DNA of 64,000 nt from Halorarius halobius (lineage in GTDB: Archaea; Halobacteriota; Halobacteria; Halobacteriales; Haloarculaceae). Positions 24,468 to 32,061 of this stretch are shown here, one piece after another (within the stretch, counting starts at the first letter, position 1; every line of letters begins with the position of its first letter). Under the pieces are notes generated by a model. It had not been told where the DNA came from. It searched no databases and worked only from the letters and a program-made list of their open reading frames with translations. The stretch is taken from assembly GCF_024298865.1 (NCBI RefSeq), contig NZ_CP101161.1, positions 1,819,227 through 1,883,226 of the forward strand, read 5' to 3'. The position numbers and the translations under genes are program-made.

Positions 24468-25574
24468 CTACCGGGCGGCCGCCTCGCGAGCCGCCTCGTC
24501 GTCTAGCGGGTCCTGGAGTTCGCCCATCACCGTCTCCAGGGCGTCGGTCGCGGTGAGCAGACCGACCACGTCGCCCTCGGAGAGCACCAGCGCGAGTTCC
24601 TGTCGCTCGGCCTGGAACTGGTCGATGGCGTCCGTGACGCTCGTGTCGGCGGTGATAGTCATCGGCGGCGCGGCTATCTCCTCCAGGGTCGTCTCGCCGG
24701 CCCGGAGCTCGTCGATGCGGTCGAGCACCGACGGGACGTAGACGATGCCGCGGAACTCGTCGACCGACTCGCCGACCAGCGGGTAGCGGGTGTGTGGCGA
24801 CCCCGAGAGCCGCTCGAAGTTCTCCTCGACGGACAGTTCGGTCGACAGGAAGACGACGTCGTCGGTGTCGACCATCACGCTCTCGACGGGGGTGTCGCCG
24901 GCCGCCAGCGCCGACAGCACCTCGGCGTGACGCTCCTCGGAGAGTTCGCCCTGTTCGAGCACGCTGTTGAGCCGCTGGTGGAGCTGTGCGCGGGTCTCGA
25001 TGGCCTCCTCCTCAGCGTCGAGCCACGCGCCCGTCATCTCGATGCCGAACAGCCCGAGCGTCCACTTCGCGACGGTGTCGCCTATCTCCATCACCGGCCG
25101 GATGGCCTTCGTGAAGTAGTACAGCGGCGTCGCGCCGTACCGACAGACGAGCTTCGTCCGCTCGACGCCGAGATACGTCGGCGTCTGCTCGCCGTGGGTC
25201 AGGTGGACGAGGTTGATGATGATGAACGCGATGGCCGCGCCGGCGCCGACCGACGCGAGCGCGCTGTTGGCGAACACCGGCTCGAAGATGGCCGCCAGCG
25301 CCGGCTCCGCGACGATACCGACCGCGATACTGGAGGCGGTGATACCCACCTGGCAGGCGGTCAGGTATATCTCCAGTTCGTCGGTCATGTTCCACGCGCG
25401 GCGCAGGCCGGGCGTGTCGAACTCGGACTCGCTGTACTGTCGGACCCGGGTCAGCGCGAACTCGATGGCGACGAAGAAGCCGTTGGCGAGGATGAGCGCG
25501 ATTCCGGCGATCAACCGAAGCCCGATCTGGAGCGTCGTCAGGTTGTGCCCGGCTTGGAGCGTCCAGAGACTCAT
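24468..25574 (-). CDS. CNNM/CorC-like membrane protein with CBS domains
   Basis: The 368-residue protein has an N-terminal DUF21/CNNM membrane domain of about four helices (ILANGFFVAIEFALTRVR, then CQVGITASSIAVGIVAEP), followed by a CBS pair (residues about 225-360) beginning VESVMVDTDDVVFLSTELSV. CNNM proteins transport or regulate Mg2+ and related divalent ions, and the CBS pair binds adenine nucleotides. The C-terminal CorC_HlyC domain usual in longer relatives is missing, so this is the short form. It stands alone on the minus strand, convergent with the small membrane gene. Confidence 0.85.
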   Translation of the reverse strand: MSLWTLQAGHNLTTLQIGLRLIAGIALILANGFFVAIEFALTRVRQYSESEFDTPGLRRAWNMTDELEIYLTACQVGITASSIAVGIVAEPALAAIFEPVFANSALASVGAGAAIAFIIINLVHLTHGEQTPTYLGVERTKLVCRYGATPLYYFTKAIRPVMEIGDTVAKWTLGLFGIEMTGAWLDAEEEAIETRAQLHQRLNSVLEQGELSEERHAEVLSALAAGDTPVESVMVDTDDVVFLSTELSVEENFERLSGSPHTRYPLVGESVDEFRGIVYVPSVLDRIDELRAGETTLEEIAAPPMTITADTSVTDAIDQFQAERQELALVLSEGDVVGLLTATDALETVMGELQDPLDDEAAREAAAR

Positions 25575-25682
25575 CTGTCGTGTTCCCGGCGACTGGATTC
25601 GGCGTCGCGCCGTTAGTACCTTCTGTCTCGCGACGAGCGGTCGATTCGGGCGTTTCGGCCCGGGCTGTGGTGTCAGCGCCGC

Positions 25683-26630
25683 CTACAGCGTCGGAACCGG
25701 AACCTCCTCCATCGCCTCCTCGACGACCCGGCTCTTGTCCACGTTCTCGACTTTCGCGTCCGGCGTCAACACGAGACGGTGCGCGAGGACGGCCTCGGCC
25801 ACCTGCTTCACGTCGTCGGGAGTGACGTACTCGCGGCCGACGACGACGGCGCGGGCACGGGCGGCCTCGAACAGCCGCTGGGTGCCACGCGGAGAGACGC
25901 CCACCTCGACCCGGCGGTCGGCGCGGGTGGCCCGCGCGAGTTCCGCGACGTAGTACAGCAGGTCCTCGTCGACGCGCACCTCCTCGGGGGCCGCCCGCAG
26001 TTCCGCGACGCGCTCGGGGTCGAGCACCCCTTCGACCGACGGCGCACGCTCGACGCGGCCGGCCCGCCGCCGGAGCAGTTCGACCTCGCCCTCCTCCTCG
26101 GGGTAGCCGACCGCCGTCTTGACGGCGAAGCGGTCGAGTTGCGCCTCCGGAAGCGAGAAGGTCCCCTCCTGCTCGACGGGGTTCTGGGTGGCGATGACCA
26201 GGAACGGGTCGGGCAACTCGTGGGTGTCGCCGTCGACGGTCACCTGCTCCTCCTCCATCGCTTCCAGCAGGGCGGACTGCGTCTTGGGGGGCGCGCGGTT
26301 GATCTCGTCCGCGAGGACGACGTTGGCGAAGATGGGGCCCTCGCGGAACTCGAACGAGCGGTCCCGCTCGTTGAACACGTGCGTGCCGGTCACGTCCGAC
26401 GGGAGGAGGTCGGGCGTGAACTGCACGCGCGAGAACGAGAGGCCGAGGGCCGTGGCCAGCGAGCGAGCGGTGAGGGTCTTGCCGGTGCCGGGGACGTCTT
26501 CGAGCAGGACGTGGCCGCGGGCGACGGCGCCGGTGAGGACGGTCTCGAGGAACTCACGGTCCGCGATGACCGCCTCCCCGACGGCGTCGAGGACGGCCTG
26601 ACAGTCGGCGCTTGCCGCGTCGATGTCCAT
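25683..26630 (-). CDS. MoxR-family AAA+ ATPase
   Basis: The 315-residue ATPase has Walker A DVPGTGKT (residues 45-52) and Walker B VVLADEI (104-110), followed by NRAPPKTQSALLEAMEE. The C-terminal lid begins near the Arg-finger region ATRADRRVEVGVSPRG. MoxR ATPases act as chaperones that insert cofactors or mature partners, usually with DUF58 proteins. ATG 26630 starts MDIDAASADCQ; the frame stays open through the tRNA gene upstream but is not coding there. The usual moxR-DUF58 neighbourhood is broken: the DUF58 operon is 2.7 kb away in the opposite orientation, with three unrelated genes between. Confidence 0.93.
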   Translation of the reverse strand: MDIDAASADCQAVLDAVGEAVIADREFLETVLTGAVARGHVLLEDVPGTGKTLTARSLATALGLSFSRVQFTPDLLPSDVTGTHVFNERDRSFEFREGPIFANVVLADEINRAPPKTQSALLEAMEEEQVTVDGDTHELPDPFLVIATQNPVEQEGTFSLPEAQLDRFAVKTAVGYPEEEGEVELLRRRAGRVERAPSVEGVLDPERVAELRAAPEEVRVDEDLLYYVAELARATRADRRVEVGVSPRGTQRLFEAARARAVVVGREYVTPDDVKQVAEAVLAHRLVLTPDAKVENVDKSRVVEEAMEEVPVPTL

Positions 26631-26722
26631 ACACCGGACGCGGGGCGCTCGGCGTTTATTCCTGTCGGGACGCGGCGCGGAACCGTAACCCCTAAAGTCG
26701 CTACCGGCATCGTTCGAAACGA

Positions 26723-26807
26723 GCCGAGGTAGCCTAGCCTGGCCAAGGCGGCAGATTCGAGATCTGCTGTCCTCACGGACACGGGAGTTCAAATCTCCCC
26801 CTCGGCG
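26723..26807 (+). tRNA. tRNA-Ser (anticodon CGA)
   Basis: The sequence folds as a class II tRNA of 85 nt. Acceptor arms are GCCGAGG (26723-26729) and CCTCGGC (26800-26806), with discriminator G at 26807. The anticodon stem is GCAGA/TCTGC around loop TTCGAGA, giving anticodon CGA for UCG codons. A long variable arm (GTCC/GGAC) identifies Ser. The T arm is GGGAG/CTCCC with TTCAAAT. There is no intron and no encoded CCA; the 3' flank is a short T run (GTTTTC), a possible terminator. UCG is a common serine codon in this GC-rich DNA. Confidence 0.96.
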
Positions 26808-26958
26808 TTTTCACGACGGACACCCGTCGAGCGACCGCGTAGCGTGTCGCTCGACCTGCCGAGTGACGGTCACGTCGGCGTCGCTCCGGGGTGTGGTACT
26901 GTCGTGCACTCGCGGCAACTTTCGCCAGCCATACGTACCGGTACGTCCGACTCCGGGC

Positions 26959-27420
26959 ATGGATGTCGTCGAGGACTCGCTGGGCGTCGACATCGGCGTT
27001 TTCCTGGCGCGGCCGCTGTTCGCGCATCTGGCGACGCGCTCGCCGGAGGGCCCCCGGGAGTCGCCGGTGTGGTACCTGTGGGAAGACGGCTCGCTGTGGA
27101 TAGACGGCGACCGGGACGCCAACTCCTTCACGAGTCGGGTCGCCCGCGACGAGCGTGTCGCGGTCGGAATCGTCGACTCCGAGCCACGTCGCGGGCTCAT
27201 CCAGCACGTCGGGATGCGCGGTACCGCCGAGGTGGTGCCGTTCGACCGCGACCGCGCGACGCGGCTGTACGAGCGGTATCTCGGTAGCGACGTCGAGTCG
27301 TGGGACCCGCGGTTCCAGTCGTACATCCGCAACCCCGCGGAGTCGTCGGTGTTCGTGCGTGTCGACCCGGAGACGGTCGTGGCCCGCGACCAGTCGTACG
27401 CGCCGGCGCCCGGGCGCTAG
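26959..27420 (+). CDS. Pyridoxamine 5'-phosphate oxidase-like (split-barrel flavin) protein
   Basis: The 153-residue protein fits the FMN-binding split-barrel fold, with FAHLATRSPEGPRESPVWYLW as the first strand pair and DANSFTSRVARDERVAVGIVD as the typical nucleotide-contact segment. Proteins of this group reduce F420 or FMN-linked substrates or merely bind flavin; the exact reaction is not readable. ATG 26959 is preferred because a TATA-like ATACGTACC is about 25 nt upstream. It follows tRNA-Ser by 151 nt. The stop overlaps the convergent small membrane gene by 4 nt. Confidence 0.78.
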   Translation: MDVVEDSLGVDIGVFLARPLFAHLATRSPEGPRESPVWYLWEDGSLWIDGDRDANSFTSRVARDERVAVGIVDSEPRRGLIQHVGMRGTAEVVPFDRDRATRLYERYLGSDVESWDPRFQSYIRNPAESSVFVRVDPETVVARDQSYAPAPGR

Positions 27421-27635
27421 TTCGGTTCGCCCGTCTGGTTGCGTGCCAGTCCGCCCCGGAACGCTATCCACGCCAGCACGCTCACGAACAGGATTGGCGG
27501 GAGGATCATGAACCCCCACAGCGGGTCGAGACCCCACTCCAGCAGCAACAGCACGTCCGCGATGCCGAGAAACAGGAACGGGAGCATCGCGTAGAACGCC
27601 CGCTTCCGGCTGACTCCGGGGCCGTCCTCGTCCAT
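27417..27635 (-). CDS. Small two-helix membrane protein
   Basis: The 72-residue protein has two hydrophobic segments, AFYAMLPFLFLGIADVLLLL and LWGFMILPPILFVSVLAWIAF, and an Arg-rich loop before the first. The family is not recognised. ATG 27635 is chosen because a TATA-like CTTTTGG at 27663-27657 on this strand lies about 25 nt upstream, predicting a leaderless mRNA. It overlaps the convergent flavin-protein gene by 4 nt. Confidence 0.62.
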   Translation of the reverse strand: MDEDGPGVSRKRAFYAMLPFLFLGIADVLLLLEWGLDPLWGFMILPPILFVSVLAWIAFRGGLARNQTGEPN

Positions 27636-27876
27636 ACCCGTCGTCGGGCCCCCACGACCAAAAGCGGCGCGGCACACGACGGCCGAACATTATTTCGAGA
27701 GAAAGATTTTTGTATCAAGGCTCTGAACGGGTGGATGCGGTCGCCGGCCAGTGACACTCCCCCGAGTTCTCCCCCGGGCTCGGCACCCCATGTGGTCGGC
27801 GACCCGAGTTCCCCCGTCTTTCTCCGCGGTCTGTCGGATAGCGTCGTTTCAAGTGTGCCCCCCGAGGAGGGCCGCC

Positions 27877-28629
27877 ATGCCGGAGTTCGACTTCGACGCG
27901 ACGTTCGACCCCGAGGTGTACCTCCACTTCTACGCCGACGGCCTCGCGGAGCGGACCGACCGCGACATCGACCTCGTGTCGGAGGCGCTGTCGCTGTCGG
28001 GCGACGAACACCTGCTCGACGTCCCCTGTGGACACGGCCGCGTGACGAACCGCCTCGCCGAACAGGGGCACGAGGTGACGGGCGTCGACCGCTCGGCGGG
28101 GTTTCTCGATCGGGCGCGGGCCGACGCCCGCGAGCGCGGGGTCGACGACCGGGTCGACTACCGCCAGGGGGACATGCGCGAGTTGCCGCTCCCGGACGAC
28201 AGCGTCGACGCGGCGTTCAACGTGTTCACGAGCTTCGGCTACTTCGACGACGCCGACAACCGGCGCGTGCTGGAGGAGGCTCATCGGGTCGTCCGGCCGG
28301 GCGGCCGGTTCCTCGTCGAGATGGTGCACCAGGCCGGCGTCATGCGGGAGTTCCACCGGACGGTCGCCACCCACGCCGGCCCCGACGACCGCGACCTGCT
28401 CGTCGACGAGAACAGTTTCGACCCCGAGACGGGCCGGATGCACACCGACCGCACCACCTACCTCGACGGCGAGCGCCGCGAGTCGACGTACTCGGTGCGG
28501 CTGTACACGCCGCCCGAACTCCGTGCGCGGTTCGAGGACGCCGGCTTCGAGGTGGTCGGCGTCTACGGCGACGGCACCGAGGAGCTGACGATGGACGCCG
28601 GGCGCGTGACCGTCGTCGGCGAGGTTTAG
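27877..28629 (+). CDS. Class I SAM-dependent methyltransferase
   Basis: The 250-residue enzyme has motif I HLLDVPCGHGRVTNRLA (residues about 46-62), the acidic ribose-binding end VTGVDRS, and a downstream VDAAFNVFTSFGYF strand. HRVVRPGGRFLVEM is the post-core helix and strand. This is a free-standing small-molecule or protein methyltransferase of UbiE/Methyltransf_11 type. The substrate is unknown. ATG 27877 is used; GGAGG lies 9 nt upstream and a TATA-like TTTCAA about 28 nt upstream, so either initiation mode is possible. The stop overlaps the convergent enoyl-CoA hydratase gene by 4 nt. Confidence 0.85.
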   Translation: MPEFDFDATFDPEVYLHFYADGLAERTDRDIDLVSEALSLSGDEHLLDVPCGHGRVTNRLAEQGHEVTGVDRSAGFLDRARADARERGVDDRVDYRQGDMRELPLPDDSVDAAFNVFTSFGYFDDADNRRVLEEAHRVVRPGGRFLVEMVHQAGVMREFHRTVATHAGPDDRDLLVDENSFDPETGRMHTDRTTYLDGERRESTYSVRLYTPPELRARFEDAGFEVVGVYGDGTEELTMDAGRVTVVGEV

Positions 28630-29462
28630 CGCCCCTCGAACTCGGGCTCCCGGCCCTCGATGCGCGCCTCGAACCCCTCGCGGTAGTCGCGGGTGTCGTC
28701 CAACTCGCGGCCGAGCGCCTGCTCCAGTTCGAGGCCCTCGTCGAGCGGCGTGTCGAGCGCCGCGTTCAGCGCCCGCTTGGCGTTCGCCATCCCCAGCGGC
28801 GCGTTCTCCGCGAGTCGGTCCGCGAGCGCCTGCGACGCCGCGTCCACCTCGTCGTCTGGCACTACCTCGTTTACCAGTCCGAACGCCTCGGCGTCTGCGG
28901 GGTCGATATACTCGCCGGTCAACACGAGCTCTTTCGCTTTCGCCAGGCCGACGAGGCGGGGAAGCCGCTGGGTCGCGCCGCCGTGGGGGAACGTGCCGAG
29001 TCGCACCTCGACGACGCCGTAGTCGGCGTCCGCTCCGAGCACGCGGAAGTCACAGGGCAGGGTGAGTTCGAACGCACCCGCTGGACCCGCGCGTTTGATG
29101 CCCGCCACCGTCGGAGCGTCCGTCGATTCGAGCGTGTCGAGCAGTTCCGGGAAGGCGTCCCGTGTGGCGTCCGACGCCTCGCTCGCGGCTTCGTCGCTCG
29201 CGCGTTCCGAGGCGCTTCGCGCCTCGCGGTCCACCCGCTCGCGCATCATCCGGAGGTCCATCCCGGCGGAGAACACCTCGCCCTCGCCGAGCAGGGTGAT
29301 GGCCCGCACGTCCTCGTGGGCGTCGGCCCGCTCGAGTGCCGTCCCGAGGTCGCGCATCAACGGGACGGTCATCGCGTTGCGCTTCTCCGGGCGACTCAAC
29401 CGCACGTCCGCGCGGTGGCCGTCGACCTCGAGCGTCGCCAGCCCCGTCCCTATCTCCTGCAT
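28626..29462 (-). CDS. Enoyl-CoA hydratase/isomerase family protein
   Basis: The 278-residue crotonase-fold enzyme starts with a strand pair (VRLSRPEKRNAMTV). The oxyanion-hole region is EGEVFSAGMDLRMM (residues 61-74), and the second backbone NH donor region is KRAGPAGAFELTLPCDFRV. Later comes the conserved VEVRLGTFPHGGATQRLPRL. One catalytic Glu is placed in VEVRLG; the other usual Glu is replaced by the PAGAFE context, so hydratase versus isomerase activity is open. A low-complexity Ala/Ser/Glu segment lies at residues about 81-100, a helix-loop insert not seen in short crotonases. The gene converges with the methyltransferase and is divergent from the MFS gene. Confidence 0.85.
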   Translation of the reverse strand: MQEIGTGLATLEVDGHRADVRLSRPEKRNAMTVPLMRDLGTALERADAHEDVRAITLLGEGEVFSAGMDLRMMRERVDREARSASERASDEAASEASDATRDAFPELLDTLESTDAPTVAGIKRAGPAGAFELTLPCDFRVLGADADYGVVEVRLGTFPHGGATQRLPRLVGLAKAKELVLTGEYIDPADAEAFGLVNEVVPDDEVDAASQALADRLAENAPLGMANAKRALNAALDTPLDEGLELEQALGRELDDTRDYREGFEARIEGREPEFEGR

Positions 29463-29559
29463 ACCGCGGGAAGCACACGCGAGGACTTGAAGGTGGGCGG
29501 CGGGCCGACGAGCGCGTGGGGAGCGGAGGCTCTTGTCGGTACCCCGCGTACGCCCCGAC

Positions 29560-30747
29560 ATGGCAGACGGGAAGTGGCGGATGCTGGCGCTCGTCGCCGT
29601 CGCGGAACTGCTCGCGATGTCGCTGTGGTTCTCCGCGACCGCGGTCGGGCCGGACCTGGCGACCCGCTGGGCGCTCTCGGGCACCGAGGAGGCGCTTCTG
29701 ACCTCGGCGGTACAGGTCGGGTTCGTCGTGGGGGCGCTCGTCTCCGCGGGGCTGACGCTGTCGGACACGGTGCCGCCGCGCTACCTGTTCGCCGGGTCGG
29801 CCGTCGCGGGCGCGGCCTGTACCGCCGGCGTCGCCCTCGGCGACGCGTTCCTGCCGGCGCTCGCGCTCCGACTGTCGACGGGGATGGCGCTGGCCGGGGT
29901 GTACCCGCCGGGGATGAAGCTCGCGGCCGGCTGGTTCCGCGGGGGCCGGGGCATCGCCATCGGCACCGTCGTCGGCGCGCTCACCGTCGGCTCGGCGCTC
30001 CCGCATCTCCTGCGAGCGGTCGGCGGCGTCGGCGACCCGTTCCGCGTGCTGTACGGGGCCGCGGCGCTGGCCGTCGTCGGTGGCGTGCTCGCGCTCCGGG
30101 TTCGCCCGGGACCGTACCAGGCACCCGCGGCGCCGTTCGACCCGGCGGCGACCGTTCGCGTGCTCCGTGACCGGCCGACCCTGCTCGCTAACGTCGGCTA
30201 CTTCGGCCACATGTGGGAGCTGTACGCCGTCTGGACGTGGGTGCCGGCGTACACGCTGGCGGCCACCGGCGACGCGGTGCTGGCGTCGCTGGTCGCGTTC
30301 GGCACCATCGCCGCGGGCGGCGTCGGCTCCGTCGCGGCCGGCGCGCTCGCGGACCGCGTGGGCCGGACGACGGTCACCGCCGGGAGCATGGTCGCGTCCG
30401 GCACCGCGTGTCTGCTGGCGGTGCCGGCGTTCGGCTGGCCCGTCGTCGTGCTCGTCCCGTTCCTCCTGCTGTGGGGACTCGTCGTCGTCGCCGACTCCGC
30501 GCAGTTCTCGGCGTGCGTGACGGAACTCGCCGAGGAGAGCTACGTCGGTACCGCCCTGACACTCCAGACCGCGGTGGGGTTTCTGCTCACCATCGGCTCC
30601 ATCCAGATGACGCCGGTGCTGGCGGCGGCCGTCGGCTGGCGGTGGGCGTTCGCGCCGCTCGCGGTGGGGCCGGCGCTGGGTACGCTGGCGATGCTCCGGC
30701 TTCGCGGCCTGCCGGCGGCCGCACGGCTGGCGGGCGGACGTGGCTGA
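29560..30747 (+). CDS. MFS transporter
   Basis: The 395-residue protein is a 12-helix major facilitator of nitrate/multidrug-like build. Helix 1 is MLALVAVAELLAMSLWF. The loop 2-3 motif is reduced to SDTVPPRYLF. A Gly/Arg-rich GGRGIAIGTVVGALTVGSALP marks helix 5, and ALADRVGRTTVTAG carries the second-half GxLaDrxGrr signature. The substrate is unknown. ATG 29560 (MADGKWRM) is chosen over an upstream ATG that adds nine non-hydrophobic residues. It is divergent from the crotonase gene, with about 100 nt between the starts. Confidence 0.85.
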   Translation: MADGKWRMLALVAVAELLAMSLWFSATAVGPDLATRWALSGTEEALLTSAVQVGFVVGALVSAGLTLSDTVPPRYLFAGSAVAGAACTAGVALGDAFLPALALRLSTGMALAGVYPPGMKLAAGWFRGGRGIAIGTVVGALTVGSALPHLLRAVGGVGDPFRVLYGAAALAVVGGVLALRVRPGPYQAPAAPFDPAATVRVLRDRPTLLANVGYFGHMWELYAVWTWVPAYTLAATGDAVLASLVAFGTIAAGGVGSVAAGALADRVGRTTVTAGSMVASGTACLLAVPAFGWPVVVLVPFLLLWGLVVVADSAQFSACVTELAEESYVGTALTLQTAVGFLLTIGSIQMTPVLAAAVGWRWAFAPLAVGPALGTLAMLRLRGLPAAARLAGGRG

Positions 30748-30781
30748 CGGCTCCCGCGAAAACGAGTCGGTCCGCGCCGCG

Positions 30782-31063
30782 TTACGCGTCCGTCTGGTTC
30801 CCGCTCTCCGCGTCGTCCGCGCCGCCCGGCGTCACGCCGGAGACGGCCTCCCCGAGCGCGTCGATGCTCCCGGAGAGGAACTCGTTGATGGTGCTGTGGA
30901 TGTCACCGACGAAGTCGGGCACCGGGCCGGGCATGTCGCTCGGCGGTCCCGCGTCGCCGTCGCTTGCGCCCTGTGCCTGACCGGGGGCCGCGGCGGCCGC
31001 CCCCGCGCTCACGAGGAGCGCGACGGCGGCGACGGCCGCGACCACGATTCGGGTTCGGTTCAT
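30782..31063 (-). CDS. Small secreted protein
   Basis: The 93-residue product has a classical signal peptide, RIVVAAVAAVALLVSAGAAAAAP (residues 5-27). A short mature domain without Cys follows; it contains VPDFVGDIHSTINEFLSGSIDALGEA, likely one amphipathic helix. The rest is acidic and Pro/Gly-rich. The family is not recognised. It stands alone, downstream of the convergent MFS gene. Confidence 0.58.
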   Translation of the reverse strand: MNRTRIVVAAVAAVALLVSAGAAAAAPGQAQGASDGDAGPPSDMPGPVPDFVGDIHSTINEFLSGSIDALGEAVSGVTPGGADDAESGNQTDA

Positions 31064-31203
31064 CGCAGTCCCGGCTATCGGCGCGGACTACTTGAAGGGG
31101 TGAAACCGTTCTGTCGGGTTCAGGCGTCCGAACGCTCTACGGCCGCGATTTTGACGGTGTGAACGGTATGAACGGTGCGGGGGGTGCGAGCGCCCCCGGC
31201 CGC

Positions 31204-31494
31204 TCACTCCCCGAGGCCGGCCAGCGACGCCTGCTCGCCGGGGTCGGGGTTCCGGCGCGGCGGGACCCGGCGGCCGCCGACGACGTAGCCGTCGACGGGG
31301 TCGGTGTCGGCGGGGGCGGCGTCCTGTACCCAGACGGTTCGGCCCGGTGGCGACAGTTCGCGGGCCCACTGCCGGGCCAGCGGCTTCGAGGGGAAGCGGC
31401 GGCGGACGCCGTTTTCGCGGACCCATCGGCCCACCCCCGGACTGACCTTCCGGGCGGACCGCTTCACCTCGACCACGTAGCCGTCGTCGCTCAC
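31204..31494 (-). CDS. Small basic haloarchaeal protein, unknown function
   Basis: GTG 31494 begins a 96-residue protein unusually rich in Arg for this window. The N-terminal half is strand-like (SDDGYVVEVKRSARKVSPG), then comes an Arg-rich helix (VRENGVRRRFPSKPLARQWARE). The charge suggests nucleic-acid contact, which is inference only. The start is supported by a TATA-like ATTAA at 31524-31520 on this strand, 28 nt upstream, giving a leaderless mRNA. It is divergent from the bifunctional nuclease gene. Confidence 0.6.
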   Translation of the reverse strand: MSDDGYVVEVKRSARKVSPGVGRWVRENGVRRRFPSKPLARQWARELSPPGRTVWVQDAAPADTDPVDGYVVGGRRVPPRRNPDPGEQASLAGLGE

Positions 31495-31608
31495 GCGGCC
31501 GGCTACGGCCAGCGGCCCGTTAATCCTACGGGTCCCCGATTTCCGGCGGCTCGGCGGCTCTCTCGGGCTGGGCGTAGCTTTTACTGTGATGTCGTTGAAC
31601 CGCCGAGC

Positions 31609-32052
31609 ATGGAGCACGACGCATCGGTTCGGGGCCTGGGCCTCAGCGAGAGCGAGGAGGGCGAGGGGACGCCCGTGGTCCTGCTCGACGTCCGCGAGGA
31701 GGTGGTGCCCATCTTCATCAGCCGTGACCAGGCGCAGTCCATCCAGCACGCGCTGGCGGGCGAGCCGTTCGACCGGCCGCTGACCCACGACCTGCTTCTG
31801 GACGTGCTCGCGGAGTTCGGCGGCGCGCTCGACCGGGTCCGGGTCGACGACCTCGCGGACGGGACGTTCCTCGCCAAGGTGGACGCCGAGCAGTATCTCG
31901 ACGGGCGGCGCAAGAAGCGGACGTTCGACGCGCGGCCCTCGGACGCCATCGCGCTGGCGCTCCGGGAGGGGTGTCCCATCGTCGTCGCCGACGGCGTCGT
32001 GGACCGGGCCGGCCGCCCCTCGACGGACTTCGAGGTCCACTCCGAGGGGTAG
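31609..32052 (+). CDS. Bifunctional nuclease family protein (BFN/DUF151)
   Basis: The 147-residue protein has the BFN fold motifs: VVLLDVREEVVPIFISRDQAQSIQ near the N-terminus, PLTHDLLLDVLAEFGG in the middle, and the C-terminal FDARPSDAIALALREGCPI. The plant founding member has RNase and DNase activity; in prokaryotes the function is not established. A TATA box TTTTA at 31579-31583 lies 28 nt before ATG 31609. The gene is divergent from the small Arg-rich protein, and the two starts are about 115 nt apart. Confidence 0.85.
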   Translation: MEHDASVRGLGLSESEEGEGTPVVLLDVREEVVPIFISRDQAQSIQHALAGEPFDRPLTHDLLLDVLAEFGGALDRVRVDDLADGTFLAKVDAEQYLDGRRKKRTFDARPSDAIALALREGCPIVVADGVVDRAGRPSTDFEVHSEG

Positions 32053-32061
32053 TCGGGCGGG

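Noticed and set aside
26631..26792. MoxR N-terminal extension through the tRNA-Ser gene
   Set aside because: The extended frame crosses the tRNA on its antisense strand; the MoxR family starts at MDIDAASAD.
27688..27722. AT-rich patch before the methyltransferase as a promoter
   Set aside because: It is 155-190 nt from ATG 27877, and a closer TATA-like element exists; no ORF or RNA was found between.
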